Assembly (NCBI GenBank): GCA_032718565.1
Contig: JAVGVS010000018.1
Coordinates: 638,501 to 702,500 of the forward strand
Direction of reading: 5' to 3'
Length of the DNA: 64,000 nt
From: Distichodus sexfasciatus
Taxonomy: Eukaryota > Chordata > Actinopteri > Characiformes > Distichodontidae
Shown: in pieces, positions 9,465 to 22,198 of the stretch
Layout of the letters: each line of letters starts with the position of its first letter
Position numbering within the stretch: the first letter of the stretch is position 1
Notes under the pieces: model-generated
Databases searched by the model: none
The model's input: only the letters and a program-made list of their open reading frames with translations
What the model was told of the DNA's origin: nothing
Position numbers and translations under genes: made by a program

Positions 9465-12400
9465 CTGAGTTGTGATTATGGTTTATGGTTATGATTATAG
9501 TAATATTATGATGAGACTCTGATGAAATGCCAAATCAGATTCTTCAAACCAGACAATGTTTGGCGTTTTCAAAAACCAACAAACATATATTATAAAATAA
9601 TATAATAATATTTTAGAAAATGTTTTTCGTTTTTAGTAACGATAGTAAACGACCAGAGAGTTACTGAGCACTTGAGCAAAATTGTGTTTACCTGCAGCAC
9701 AGCCACAAACACAAACACTAAAATCAATCTCAGGTTTGCCCAGTTCACCCGAGGCTTGTTTCCACAGCTGTGGCTCAGGTAAGACCCCAGTAGAGGGCAG
9801 AATTGCCCCACCCAAGCTCTTTTCTCTATGACGCTCTTGTTTTTTCTCCTCTCCTTGCACTTCACCAATAAATCACCTTCCCACATAGTTAATGGATATG
9901 GAGGCAGATCATGAGTGAGCTATCTGTGGTGTGATAATTTAAGAGAAGATCCCCCTAACTGATTGTGGTGAAAGGTTATTTATTTCAACAATAATGTAGA
10001 GGCAAAAAGATGGAGTCAAAGTGAGATTAGTGTGGGGTTACTGGGGGCCACCGCACTTAAATCGGAAAGCGTGAAAATTGGGTTTGCACCGACGGCAGCG
10101 GCACAACGGTTGGCTTTACTCCATCTTTTTGCATATACAGAATGCTCTACACTATGCGTGTATGTGTGTGTGGCTCAGTGTATTGGCATACACACACAGA
10201 GAACGTTCAGCGTTTAGACCTTGAGAAATGCCCTATTTGTCCTGTGCCTGACTCTATAAAGCCCCTAACTCTCTCTCCATAATTAAGACACAGAAGGACA
10301 ACATGGCTTGACTTAATGCTGTAGCACGGCCTGCATGAAAAGCCCTGAATTACAGTTCAGGCTGATGTTGTGGGTTTTATTCAGGACGTTCCGAATGTTC
10401 TCAATGTCTTCAACCTTATTACCTGTAGCACAGAATATTCCTCATTTCAATGTCCTCAAAGATGAGCTTGAATTTGCATGTCTACTGGGGCATGCTGCGG
10501 GAGGAGAAAAGTCTTCAGTCCTGCACAGATTTGCCTCAAGTTTGTTAGGATGTTGTTTCTAATTTTATAGACAGTAAATTTTATTTTAATTTTTATTAGA
10601 TTAAACTCTTTAGTGAGTCAGAATGCAATAATTAAAAATGTAATCCAACACTCAAAGCGTGGAATTATTAAGATCTGTGATATCTCTATATGAACAGTTT
10701 GAGGAGAAGATCTGACCCCAAATTCTCTCCTATGGTGTTAGCACGAGTCTTTACAGTAAAATAGATCTTTACAGGGAACCAGGGTCAGTTCTCTCTCCAG
10801 AGGATGCTGTTGCTCTGTGCTGACTCTTGCCCAGAAGGTCCTCTCCCTCGGGGATGCAGAGCTCAGATGTCTCCCCCTCTCTCCAGCTCTGTCTCCATAT
10901 GGGTGAAAGTTTTAGACTCTGCATATGTCCCTTAAGACCTGAGATGTCCCATCTGAGCATGGAGGTCCCTCAGTGCCCGGGGAGGTGTACCCGCTGCCCA
11001 GCTTGTGCCTGAATGGCAAGTGGCAAATGATGACATGCTTCTGCATCTTCTGCTTGGGTAAGTTTCGAGTCCTGATGGAGGTAATGAACGTCTTGTCGAT
11101 GATCTCTGAATTTGAACGTTTTAGTGTTTCATTCTATCTCCCGTAACTACAGATAATTAACTAACTGAAAAGGAAAGGTATTTAGAGTATATGGTGTAGA
11201 TTTGTTTACTTCCCGTGTTCCTTTAAAAGATTAGGGAAATTCACAAGAAGGCAAATAAAGCCGGTGATAATTCACGCACTCCTTCCATAACCCAGTCTTT
11301 TCACATTGTTACACTTCTCCGATTCTTCAGAGGAAATGGGCCATGTTTAAAACTCACCATGTAGCTTTTGTGCCTCTTTCAGAGAAAGACAACAAAAAAA
11401 TGCAAGTGACAATGAAGCTCTGCCTACTTTTCAACTTTATGCTCCCTTTATTAAAAGTGGTGGGTGATTGATAACCTGTCAGTTATTGGAATAATCAGGC
11501 TGAATCCCGCCTGGCTCAGCTGAGCCCACACACCACCTCCATTTTTTATTCCCCCTGTATCAGCCCAACACATCCCCTCACCATTCAAAAGCTGTAATTG
11601 AATGAGTTTTTGTCATTATTGTGATTAATCATATTAATTTGTACTAATTAAGAGATGGTTTGAAGTGATGACAATTAGATTAATGAAATTAGTTTTAACT
11701 TCACCCCCCCCCATGCCACCTCTCCTCTCTTCTTACCTTAACACAAAACTGGAGGTGGGGGGAGAACATTGCAAGACTGTTATGAAACAGTTGGCAATCT
11801 GGATTTTTGGACTAATTGAATGTCTGATTTTATTAATGATGAAATTTATAAAAGTCCTTGGGGGGAAAATTAAAGCAGATTCAGCTGGTGCGGGAGGGAA
11901 ATTAATTAAAATTCCTGGAGATACTCTTCACATTAAAGTCACAGAACCTCCCCAACCCCGGGTCTGAGAGTTTGGCATAGCAAGCTCACGTTGTAAAGGA
12001 AAAAATATAGGCCTCTAAGTGGCCCAGAGATGAGCTTTGGAAGCTACATAGATTAACGATGAAGAGATCTCAAAGCGATGATCTTGATTGGCTGAAAGCT
12101 ACACCAATCAGCAAGAGGCAGATAATATTTGTTCCCCAGACTCCAGGCAGATCCTCCGGTTGTCCTGACTGAACTCCCGTACCGGACACACCCAAAGGAA
12201 ACACTGAGCTGCCTACTGTCCTTCAGTAAAAACTTCTCTCAGAACAAGCCCTAATCATGCATTTTCAACCACAAATGTGGATGAACATGTTGCATCTAAT
12301 GTCACATTATAGAAACTGTGATATTTAATCACTTTAACGCTACTCACTCCAAAACCCTATATAATGTGGAGTCAAAACAAATAACTTCATAATCTGTTTT

Positions 12401-13470
12401 TAATGTATAGTATATATGAACTAAAATGCCAGATAATGAGGATTTTGGTGAAGCAGTATTTTAATGTGAGCAATATTAAGCCGTTACAGAGCTAATGAAT
12501 AACTGAATAAATAAATGATTGAACAAATACATTTTTGTAGATGTCACCATTTTTATTTTGCAGAGTAAAGAGCTACAGTACAAAAAATCAGGAAACTACA
12601 GCAGGATGATTATTAACCCTTTTCCATTGTGTGATGTGGTATAAAAGTGTGACCACAGGGACAAAACATTATTTCATTGCAAAGTGTACAGTACTGCAGC
12701 TTGTGGTTGGGATGCTGAATATCCTGAACAGCAACCAAAAGCTTGAACCAGCGACATGCAGGGTGTTAATTGGTGAAACAATGAACAATAAATCATGCTA
12801 ACATGGTAACTAGCCAACACGGCTTATCTATCATTCTTGCAAACATGTCCGTCTCCTCTGCATTGACATCTGCAGTTATTTTAAACAGTACTTTCATTTT
12901 TGCCACAGTCTGTGCTTTCATGGTTTCCATGCATCACTGTTTTGCCCTGTACTGTGCTGTGATGTCGTCAGCATGGTGTCCACTATAGCCTTATCTAATC
13001 TACTACACTATCACAGGCATGTTTTTTAAAAGAAAAAACAGACCGTTTCTGAACTTTTTCACTCAAACTAAACAGCAAGTGGTGTCCTGTAAGACACCAA
13101 ACAGTGTGAAAGCACCTTTAGTGCACAAAGTTCTCAGTTAAACTCTGCACTTAGTCTAACTCGAGCGGTAGTTGGACACTGCAGCCATAGTTGGATGATT
13201 GACACTTCCGGCAGCCGCTGTCACCCCGGGTGAGGTGGGCAGGGAGGGTGGGAGTTTGACACTCAGGTTGGACGGCTCCTGGCCGCTCCTCTCCGTTTTG
13301 CATATTCACAACGCTGTCGACTTCTCCACAGGCCAGTTCATAATTAACAGCTGTTGAGTTGTCAGAAGCAGCCTCGACCGTACCACATGCAAATGGGTTT
13401 GTATTTTACACTGGACCTTAAGGCCAGGGCTGGATATTACAGACCATCATCTCTACCTCCCTCTCTCTTA
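9465..13470. other. Intergenic; enhancer-like block at 11560-11960
   Basis: No gene seen. Around 11590-11960 there is a non-repetitive run dense in homeodomain-type words (GTAATTGAATGAG, GATTAATCATATTAATTTG, CTAATTAAGAGATGG, GACAATTAGATTAATGAAAT). This is the look of a conserved developmental enhancer. The ORFs at 10335, 10827 and 12803 match no family I know. Confidence 0.35.
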
Positions 13471-13475
13471 CACAC

Positions 13476-13770
13476 ACACACAGTCTTGTATTACTACCTT
13501 GTGAGGTCTTTCCATAGACTCCCATAATGACTAGATGTATATAATTTTACACCTACACCTAAACCTAACCCTAACCTCAGTAACCAAAAGCACATCTTTT
13601 ACCCCTTTTAGTTTCTCAAATAAAACAAGCACATTTTCAATAAAGTCATTTTTCCTCATGGGGACCTCTCAAATGTCCCCACAAAGCCCAAAAAAACAGA
13701 TAAAAGTGATTTTAGGGGACAAAAAGGTCCCCACAATGCGATAAATACATGAACGCACACACACACACAC
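13476..13770. repeat. GGGGAC/GTCCCC dispersed fish repeat, copy 1
   Basis: It contains CCATAATGACTAG, CCTAAACCTAACCCTAACC, CTCAGTAACCAAAAGCACAT, CCTCATGGGGACCTCTCAAA and TTTTAGGGGACAAAAAGGTC, then ends in (AC)n. A nearly identical copy is at 21929-22198 and a degenerate one at 19540-19705. Its short GTCCCC inverted repeats suggest a non-autonomous element; the family is not named. Confidence 0.85.
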
Positions 13771-16700
13771 AATATCACACCACATAACCATATATATACA
13801 GTATATATATATATATACACGCTCACCTGCTACCTTTTTCTTTTTGTCACTCAGACACAAATCTCTCTCAAATACACACCTCTCTTAATGTCATTTTCAT
13901 CTCACCGACACACACACACCGCTCTCTACACTGACTCTCTCTCTTTCTCTCACACACAAATCTCTCTCATTCTCTGTCTCTCCCTCTCTAGACACACCCT
14001 GAATGACAGACACGTGCCGGCAGTCTACAGCCCTGATGTGTTCGGACCAGGACGTGGTCCGGCCTCCCTCCTGCTCCGCTCCCATCCTCAGCCCCCCGTC
14101 AGGTCCTGCACAGACGCTGCATAAACACCCTGCTGTCTGGAAGAGATGGGGGAACCGTGGGCCGGCACTGGGGTGGGGTGGGGTTGGAGTGGCCGGTATG
14201 AAAATGAGGCCTGGCGCCCTGCCGGCCCGACGCCGTGTGTGTTTGTCATGCTTGTTTAGCCGAAGTTGAAATGTAAATATGGACCGTGGGAGATCTCGGC
14301 CCCGATATGCTGCTTGAAATTCTAATAAACAGGTAGCTGTCCACTCGTTATAAATGATACCCATAAAGGGAGGGTGATCCCTTTAACTGATAAAGATGAA
14401 AAGTAATTGTTTGCGCTCACACAAAATTAATCAGATCAAAGCAGGTGCAATCATTTTAAAGAGACAGAGGCTCTATAAAATAAAAAAAAATAAAATGTGA
14501 TAAAGTATTGGCTATCAGGGGTGCAGTCTGGAGGCGAGCATTAAAATAATACGTAGAGCCAGTATTCAAGAGCGGAGAGATAGGATTATTGCATATATTT
14601 AAAGCGAGGAGATGTTTATGTGTAAAAGTGAAGGTACACAAAAGGCGACTGAAGGATACAAGGTCACAAAAATGCAGAATGCCACTCCTGCTGACTTTAC
14701 GGGAAAGGAAATAAACACAGCAGAGAAGAGCACTTCTCCCTTTAAACTTTCAGAACGTTTCAGGTTACAGAGCTTCGTCAGACCCAAATGAATGACGCCC
14801 AAATGAATCTTCAGTCAGTAGGACAGCATCAATGACATCAAGTCTGACTGAAATATCTATAATGGCTTTTAAGAGCCGGTATTGTAGCACTTTTGTAACA
14901 TGCAGTTAACGGCAGACATGAGGTTTTAGAAGATTAAAAAATAAATGTAAATCACTTTCGGACCATTTATCAGCTTCTAAAATTGTAAAACAGTTAACAC
15001 TGGAGTTCTGCATTCTGCTATGAGTCTGGACCAACAGCAGGATGCAGTAATTTCATCAGACAGTCAGGGCTGCAGTGCGTTCCAACTCAAAAGCTATATA
15101 TAAACAGAAGCTGTCCTGTATGAAGCCAGTCCCATAATGAGGCAATGGCATCTAGTCCAAATATGATAGAACACCTGGACGGTGCTGAGCGCACGGTAAA
15201 CATGGCATATTTTCACAGCTTGGACACGCACTGCAGTCCTGAGTCAAAGCGCCCTGCTTGTGGCCATCCTCTTGCATCCGCTTCTGTTTTGTGCAGGAAG
15301 AAACTAAACATCTAACAGATTCTACACCATGAGCTGGCCATTGGCCGAACTTGCCTGTTTACTACAGTGCGTGTGTGTGTGAATCCTAAGTATGTGTGTG
15401 AAGCTTAATCTAAATGAATGATCAAACTGTGATTATTTCCTTTAAATTACAGAGTTGGCATCTACAGTAAACAAACAAAAAAATTAAAACTAAACTCATC
15501 AGACAATGACAGCAGATGAAAAAGGCAAGACAAATTAGTTTACACATAATATAATGTTCTTCACAAAAATAAAATCAGGGCTCATTTAAGTAAAAATAAA
15601 CGTCTGGCATTATCCTACCTCCAGCAGTACCACCATTAGGGCCATGAGCAAGACAGCTGACCTCTAATCGGGATATTAAGGTAATAAATGCTGTAAATGT
15701 AAATAACAATACTTAAGTATAATAAAACTGCTATTCTACAGATATTTTGGATGAAAATACAAAAAAACCTCAGATGCAAGTCTGTAATGCATGTAAGATT
15801 TGAAGGATGGACCTTTAGGGTAAATGTAACACAGCACATCTCTGTAGAGATTGTACAGTAGCTGGAATAGTCACGTCAGGCCTCGCCCTTTCTTGTAAAG
15901 CAACCTGAACCTCATTTGATCCGGACGATGCACTCACGTATGACAGTATGACACCAGATATGCTGGAATCAGGCAAACACTTCAGGAGCATTATGGTCAA
16001 AACAGAGAGACTCAATGAGTCTTCTTACCCAGGGCATGCGGTCACAACTGTTCCTCATAACACTGACTGAAGTCATATGAACTGTCATTTACCTGCTATT
16101 CTGAGATGTATGCTACTCAACATTATGGCACTTGGCATGTTACCATACTGTACATAGTTATCCTATCATATGCACAATGTGATTTATTTTTAACTTCCTC
16201 TTATTTTTTTAGATTTTAGATTTACTATGCATGTGACAAACCAACAACCTAAAGTCTTGAGGTGTTGAGCCAAAAGGCCCTGATTGAGCGTCTTGTGTTC
16301 CATTCTCTGTCATTTCCACCAATCAACAAGTCTGCGGTCAGCCGGCACTGTCTGGACTACCTCCATCATCCAGCGGAGACGCTCCAGAGAGGCTTGTGCA
16401 CTGTGGTAACTGTCTCGTCTGGTTAAACGCAGCCGATTGCATCTGAAAGGGAGGAGAAAGCGTGAGGGCCTCAGCCACGGAGAGGCTCTCCTCCGGCGGC
16501 CTCCCAACGCCTCCCTGGAAGCCCCAGCACTCTCCCTTTCTTCATGTCTGGCAGGTTTGTAATAGAGATAATTGTACAATAAAAGCTATTCTCTAAATCA
16601 TTTCCCCTCTGTCCATACAAGATTGATCACGGAACTGATTCTTCCGACCACCGTAATTTTCATATTTAATGAGCGTGACTCCAAAACTATTACACTAATT

Positions 16701-16829
16701 AGTCAAATCTCACATATCGTTAATGATGCTCGCAGTAATTAATATTGTATTTAATTAAAAAATGACCCATTTCAGTGGCTCGCACGCAAGCAGGCAGGCG
16801 TCACTGGCTGACTAGCTTGCCTGGGGGTG

Positions 16830-16832
<3 letters not shown>
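13771..16832. other. Intergenic; enhancer-like block and SINE fragment
   Basis: The (TATA)n run at 13790-13820 and CT/CA-rich sequence to 13990 are simple repeats. The block 14195-14370 (TAGCCGAAGTTGAAATGTAA, CTTGAAATTCTAATAAACAG) is unique and enhancer-like. Positions 15606-15710 match the body of SINE family 2 (CCTACCTCCAGCAGTACCAC, then a tail GCTGTAAATGTAAAT). The Arg-rich 89-residue - strand ORF at 16310-16579 has no family resemblance. Confidence 0.35.

Positions 16833-16867
<35 letters not shown>
16833..16867. repeat. (TG)n microsatellite
   Basis: About 17 uninterrupted TG units. Confidence 0.95.
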
Positions 16868-16872
<5 letters not shown>

Positions 16873-19539
16873 GGGGAGGGAATTATGGGAAGAGAGAATA
16901 TGATGAAGAATGAGGTGGAATGTGAGGTTTGCACTAATACTTCCTTGGTTTTTCTTTGCACACTTTGCTTCCACATTTTTTTTCTTACAGTTTTTATGAA
17001 TTATAAGTGGACACTGAGGTTTTATTTAGATGTACATCAGTGGTTCAAATACATTTACTTGCAAGGAATTAACGAATTCTCTTTATACCGACGTCAATGT
17101 AGGTGTGTACGTCAGTCCAATTCATTTATGCTTTCTGATTGTGTTTCCCCAGACAGGTGATGTCTAGTGCTTGTGGCTCAGCCTGCATGATGCCAATAGC
17201 TGTGTGTTGTGTGTTTGCAAGTACAAGAGTATCTGGCTGTCTTCCTGAGGCAGACACCCATCTGTACTCATGGAGATACAGCCCAAATCTCCCATCACAG
17301 CCCAAGCAGTTGGTGTGCCAGATTAATGGGAACCCTTTCGCTCTGCAGTGCATGGACTGGAAAATCTCCAGTTTACACAAGAATTGCCTGAAAAATGAGA
17401 TCTGTGACTACATTCTTTTCATTAGCGGCCTACGGCAGCGTGGCACACGGGAGAGCGGCAGCCTCCTAATGACTCGCTGCACCACGGACTCAACAGCTGT
17501 TAACAGCTCTCCTGATTACCACCCACATTCATGTCACAAACAAACCCACTCATTTCATTTAGACAACAATTAGACAGGGGAAACAAAGTTGGTAAACTTG
17601 AGGTGCTCAAGGCGGCAGTGAGACGGCGCGAGACCGAGAGACACTGATGGGGAAGAGAGATGGAGCGGATTGAGATGGTGAAAGAATTAATAAACACAAA
17701 TGTTCCATAATTACCATGCCAGCTGCATGGCCTTATGAGGAAAAATGTCACGTTCCAGGTGGAATATCACAATTATGACAATGCGATTTGTTCATATTTC
17801 ACTGGCAATGAATTTGTTAGTAAAAAGGTTTTCAAAGTTTTCAGAGATCCTAAAATATCAAGCCAAAATTAAGCATGATAGCAGGAGGTACTATCAGTTT
17901 CTCCAATATCCTCTGGTAGCCCTACAGAGGTGGAGAGGGAGAGAGAGAGACGCCGGTGCAGCCTTGCTGTTCTGTTGTTTTATCTAAATAAGATTTAGCC
18001 CTCATTTAAACCCATAGCCACATCAGCGTGGTGCACTGAGCTGCGTGAGAAATAGTGTGTGTGGATGAGAGACCTAGAGAACCTCATTTTATCTTTATTT
18101 ATGTCCCCCACAGTGGCGCTGAGGGTGCTGTGTGTGTGTGTGTGTGCATGCGGGGGGTTGGTGGGAGTGTGTACGTCTGATCTAGGCGATGCACTCAACA
18201 ATGTAATTGGGGTGATGAAAAATTATCGTGATTGGGGGTAGCGTCCCCACTCCTCCCTCCCCTTGTCAGCCCTTCTCGATTCATACTCTGCCCACCTCCC
18301 TCACTCCCCAGCGGTCCGCACCCCCCACTTTCCCAGCCCCCCGGACTAGCAATAAGATCTCTGGGCCCATCTGTCACCATCTAATGTGACAAAGTTTTTA
18401 TCGCGTGTATTAAGGCGGCCAGATTAAAAAGTAAATACGGCAATCTCGCCAGGGCCCCTTTCGCTGGCAGGTTATGGCGCATTTCACGGTGGCCTGAGCA
18501 CCTCATCAGAGGCCCGCCGCCTGCGGCCCCCCTGGCAGGCGAAACAAACAGGGCCCGAGGGAGAGGGACTCCGGGTTGGGGGGGCGAGGGGGTTGTCCCT
18601 CGCAACGGGGGGAGCGGGGTTAAGGAGATGTTAAAGGATACCATTAATGTTATATGTCTTCCTTCCCCCAGAGGCGGGCAGAGGCAGCGGCAGAAGCAGA
18701 GCTGGACCTTTTTCCACATCTTATAGGTTTCGTCTCCTTGCCACAGAGCTGTGTTTTTTTCTGTACTGGTGCTGCGGTCGATGGAGGAAAAAAACAGGTG
18801 TGATATTTTCAGTCCTCTCTCCATTTCACAGCCACACTTTCCTCCTTCGTTAGCAGCTTTACCCGTTTTTTTGTTGTTTGTGCCAAGCCTGCACGCTTAC
18901 ATGAGCAAAACGGAACAGGTCCCCAAGATCAACTTTATACTGGAGTGGCTGCGTTTCTCACTTTGCTGGATGAGTTCCCCCAGTGCCTCCAGGAGCCCGT
19001 AATACTCAGGTTTTCATGGGTGGTTTCTCCTCACCTGTCCCCCTGTCTCGCTGTGAGATCCTTTTCTCCCCCATTTCCTCCGACTCTGCCTTGCGGCGCA
19101 TGCCGGAGCTCCGTGGCTCCATCTGCGATGTAGGAGGAGGCTGAGCGTCTCCTGATGACGTTCTGGCAGATGGGGGAAGTGAATGGAGCCTGCCTCCTCT
19201 ATTGGCTGCCTGTAATGGCTCATTGGGGCTCCTATGAGGAGATATTAGCACATGTGTTCGACACGTCTGCGCTCACGCCTCAGACTAAAAAAATGCACTC
19301 GCCAACAGACCAATAATCATGGCAGTACACCAGGCCTCAGACTTTATTCAGATGGGCCTGATGATGACGGCCATAAATATGACCAATGTACAACCATAAA
19401 ATAGGAAGTCACTAAACTAAAACTTAAAAGGCAGACTACACATCGAACCAAAATATACAGAAACTTTAAAAAGCAATAGACTATTAAAACTCATGCAATA
19501 AAGATTTATAATGCATGTTCTAGTGTAAAGTATGGAATA
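16868..19539. other. Intergenic; enhancer-like block at 18350-18560
   Basis: No gene seen. The block 18350-18560 (GTGACAAAGTTTTTATCGCG, TTAAGGCGGCCAGATTAAAA, CATTTCACGGTGGCCTGAGC) is unique, CpG-containing and has the look of a conserved element. The 144- and 147-residue ORFs at 17139 and 18381 have no recognisable domain. Confidence 0.3.
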
Positions 19540-19705
19540 AAACACACTGCCACCCATAATCATACCTTGCTGTCCCATATTACTAGAGCTAACACTAACC
19601 TGAGTAACCAAATGCAACCTTTTGGGATCTTTTAGTTTTTCAATCAAGAGCAGAGGTTTCTCACATACAACTGTCCTCTCAAATCCACAAAAACCTAACA
19701 ATTCT
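19540..19705. repeat. GGGGAC/GTCCCC dispersed repeat, degenerate copy
   Basis: The order CTAACACTAACCTGAGTAAC, CTTTTAGTTTTTCAATCAAG, CTGTCCTCTCAAATCCACAA matches the copies at 13476 and 21929 with many substitutions, so this is an older insertion of the same family. Confidence 0.6.
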
Positions 19706-20200
19706 CAAGTATTCTTATATAGGGGAGAATCAGGTTCTCTCAACCACCAAAAAAGCTTTCTACACCACACAACACTAAACAAGAATTATACGGCTTAATA
19801 AAAATGTTATAAAAGTGTTATATGTATGGTATAACCTTGAACTTATAATGGTGCAGACTTTTGCATATTTTTGTTCATTTTGTAACACTAAAAAAGTGCA
19901 TGCTTACATCCTATGTACCCTCTTTTATTTTAGTAACACAAACTGCACTTTCAACCCCACATGTGCAATGTAGTTAAGTACAATAACTCAACTGCTCTAT
20001 TGTATTGTAATCATGTCCATAATATATGTGCAACTTATGCACTGCTTTATGATGCACAAGCTTATCGATGCTACATTGTACTGTCTTCTGCACTGTCCGT
20101 TTTATTTTCGATTAGATTATCTGTACAGTATGCTCACGTCAAACTGCTGTTGATCTTATACACATTTAATGCACAAAAGTACATTCCAGTATTATGATCC

Positions 20201-20330
20201 AGCACGGTGGCACAGTGGTTTGCGCTGCTGCCTCACAGCAAGAAGGTCCTGGGTTTGATCCCTTGGTCGGCTGTAGGGCCTTTCAGTGTGGAGTTTGCAT
20301 GCTCTCTCCATGTTTGCGTGGGTTCACTCC
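20201..20330 (+). repeat. tRNA-derived repeat head with Pol III A and B boxes
   Basis: TGGCACAGTGG at 20208-20218 fits an A box, and GGTTTGATCCC at 20252-20262 fits a B box with one mismatch, about 33 bp apart. The text AGCACGGTGGCACAGTGGTT and CTGCCTCACAGCAAGAAGGT is that of a very common fish repeat. It breaks off after about 130 bp. Confidence 0.8.
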
Positions 20331-21928
20331 AATGTTCACTTTTTTGGTTCAGAAAAACCTTTCAAGAGATTCATTTTTATAGCTTTAGTCTACAGTCTAA
20401 GTGTTCACAGAAGACATCTGTCCTTATGCCGCTGTTGATGACAGAAACTGCAACCCAAGTGGCTCCTCGTTCAGCTGGCACTGCCCTCCACATCAGTACT
20501 GTACCTGTGCCAAGGAACACGAAGGCAGTTCACCAGCATCAGTGCAAGTTCATGCCATTCGAGAGGTGTAAATAATAATCTCTGTTACTTTTGCAAGGCC
20601 ACAGCCCAGAACTCGGCGCGCCGCTTCCGGAGGCTTCCTGAGGCAGCTGGGGCTCGTCGTCGGTGTGGCGTGATGACAGGATGCTGCGGTTGACAGCCCG
20701 CTATCTCCACCAGCCTCCAGTGGGAGAGGGCTAAACATGTGTAGCTGTCTCTCTGCCTGTCATTAGGAGGGCAACTAATGGAAAAGGCTCCACGGCTCCC
20801 CCATTCACAATTAGCTCCGCAGGAGGCTGGGTGTGACAGACGCAAGGCCGGACGGGGGCAGAGAGGAGCGGCCGGGCCAGGCAGGGTGACAGCTCAGACG
20901 CCGCGTGGCTCCAGACCCCGGCAGATGCCCAGGAAATGGAGGACTGGTTTCTGAGATGACCTGTCGGGAATAAAGAAAATTAATACTGTAAAATGTCATT
21001 GTGTTTTTTTCTAAACAATAGATTCAGCAAAAAAAGCAAAAAAAAAAAATGCTGTGAACTAGACGTGAATAATGTTCTCTCATATGTCATATTAATTTTA
21101 AAAGGAGCTTCGCATAAGATGATGGCATACCTTTTACAAAGAGTACAACTGTATGATGCAAGCTGCTTCAGAACACAAATGCCACCCGCTGAGCTGAAAA
21201 GGCCACAGAAAAAAACACTAAGAAGTCAAATCAGTCGAAAGAAGTCAAGGAGGAAAGGTCAAGACTAGGATTCAAGTGGGCATGTTCCTGAGGGCAGAAA
21301 GAAATCAATTTCTACTTGAATTATGAACTTCTAGCATTCTGTCTACTGTTGTGTTTACTTCACTTTTTGAGAGTTTATGCTGCTTTCTGGAACAACTGAT
21401 TGTGCTTTTGGGGGTAAAATTGGTGCGTAGACTAGAACTGAGTAAGGTTAAATGACTTATTCTCTGTTAGAGTAAACATAGTCATCTGAATTTTACTGAC
21501 AAAATGCACCAATTTCTAACAGCCTAAATGAAACAAGCTGCCAATCATATAATTTTATCAATATTTTGTAAATACTGATCTGTTATTTTATTAAATTTGT
21601 TCTACATTATATTACCTTTATAATTATTGGCTGGTTATTCCAGGCTTCATGATGGTCACAAACTATATAAGATTATTTTTTCTTTCATGGAGGGAAATGA
21701 AAACAGTTTAGTGACTTACTATATAGTGTTTTTTTATAAAGTCTTAAGGAATAATATTTACATGTATGTTTGCAAATGTGGCAATAAATCACTGTACCTA
21801 TTGTCTCTGTTTCCATGCAAAATATAAATAAATAAGGTGTGGCTCAACATTTTTGCATAGCGCTGTATGTATAATGTGATGTGTATGATTTTACACATAC
21901 ACGCATGTGAGTACATATATATATATGT
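20331..21928. other. Intergenic
   Basis: No gene seen. The GC-rich stretch 20590-20960 is unique and contains short ORFs on the - strand without family resemblance. The remainder is AT-rich. Confidence 0.4.
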
Positions 21929-22198
21929 ACTCCCATAATGGCTAAAGTACATAATTTTACACCTACACCTAATCCTAATCCTAATCCTAACCTTAACCTC
22001 AGTAACCAAAAGCACATTTTTTACCTCTTTTAGTTTCTCAAATAAAACAAGCACATTTTCAATAAAGTCATTTTTCCTCATGGGGACCTCTCAAATGTCC
22101 CCACAAAGCCCAAAAAAACAGATAAAAGTGATTTTAGGGGACAAAAAGGTCCCCATAAAGTGATAAATACATGAACGCACACACACACACACACACAC
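21929..22198. repeat. GGGGAC/GTCCCC dispersed repeat, copy 2
   Basis: Nearly identical to 13476-13770 over about 250 bp, from CCATAATGGCTAAAGTACAT to GATAAATACATGAACGCACA, and likewise followed by (AC)n. The AATCCTAATCC run at 21971 is a local expansion of the telomere-like CCTAA segment. Confidence 0.85.

Noticed and set aside
13897..14364. 155-residue - strand ORF
   Set aside because: Begins in unique sequence and ends in CT/GT simple repeat (Arg-Glu-Arg-Glu); no domain.
17139..17573. 144-residue + strand ORF
   Set aside because: Cys-rich in the middle but without regular spacing or a known fold, and no splice or promoter context.
18381..18824. 147-residue - strand ORF
   Set aside because: Proline-rich GC-rich stretch with no family resemblance; overlapping frames are open too, so GC content explains it.
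20201..20262. Possible tRNA gene (A and B boxes)
   Set aside because: No acceptor-stem or cloverleaf pairing and the text matches a dispersed repeat; it is a SINE-like head.
21971..22000. Interstitial telomere repeat (CCTAA)n
   Set aside because: Only a few imperfect units, and the same stretch is part of the dispersed repeat at 13476.
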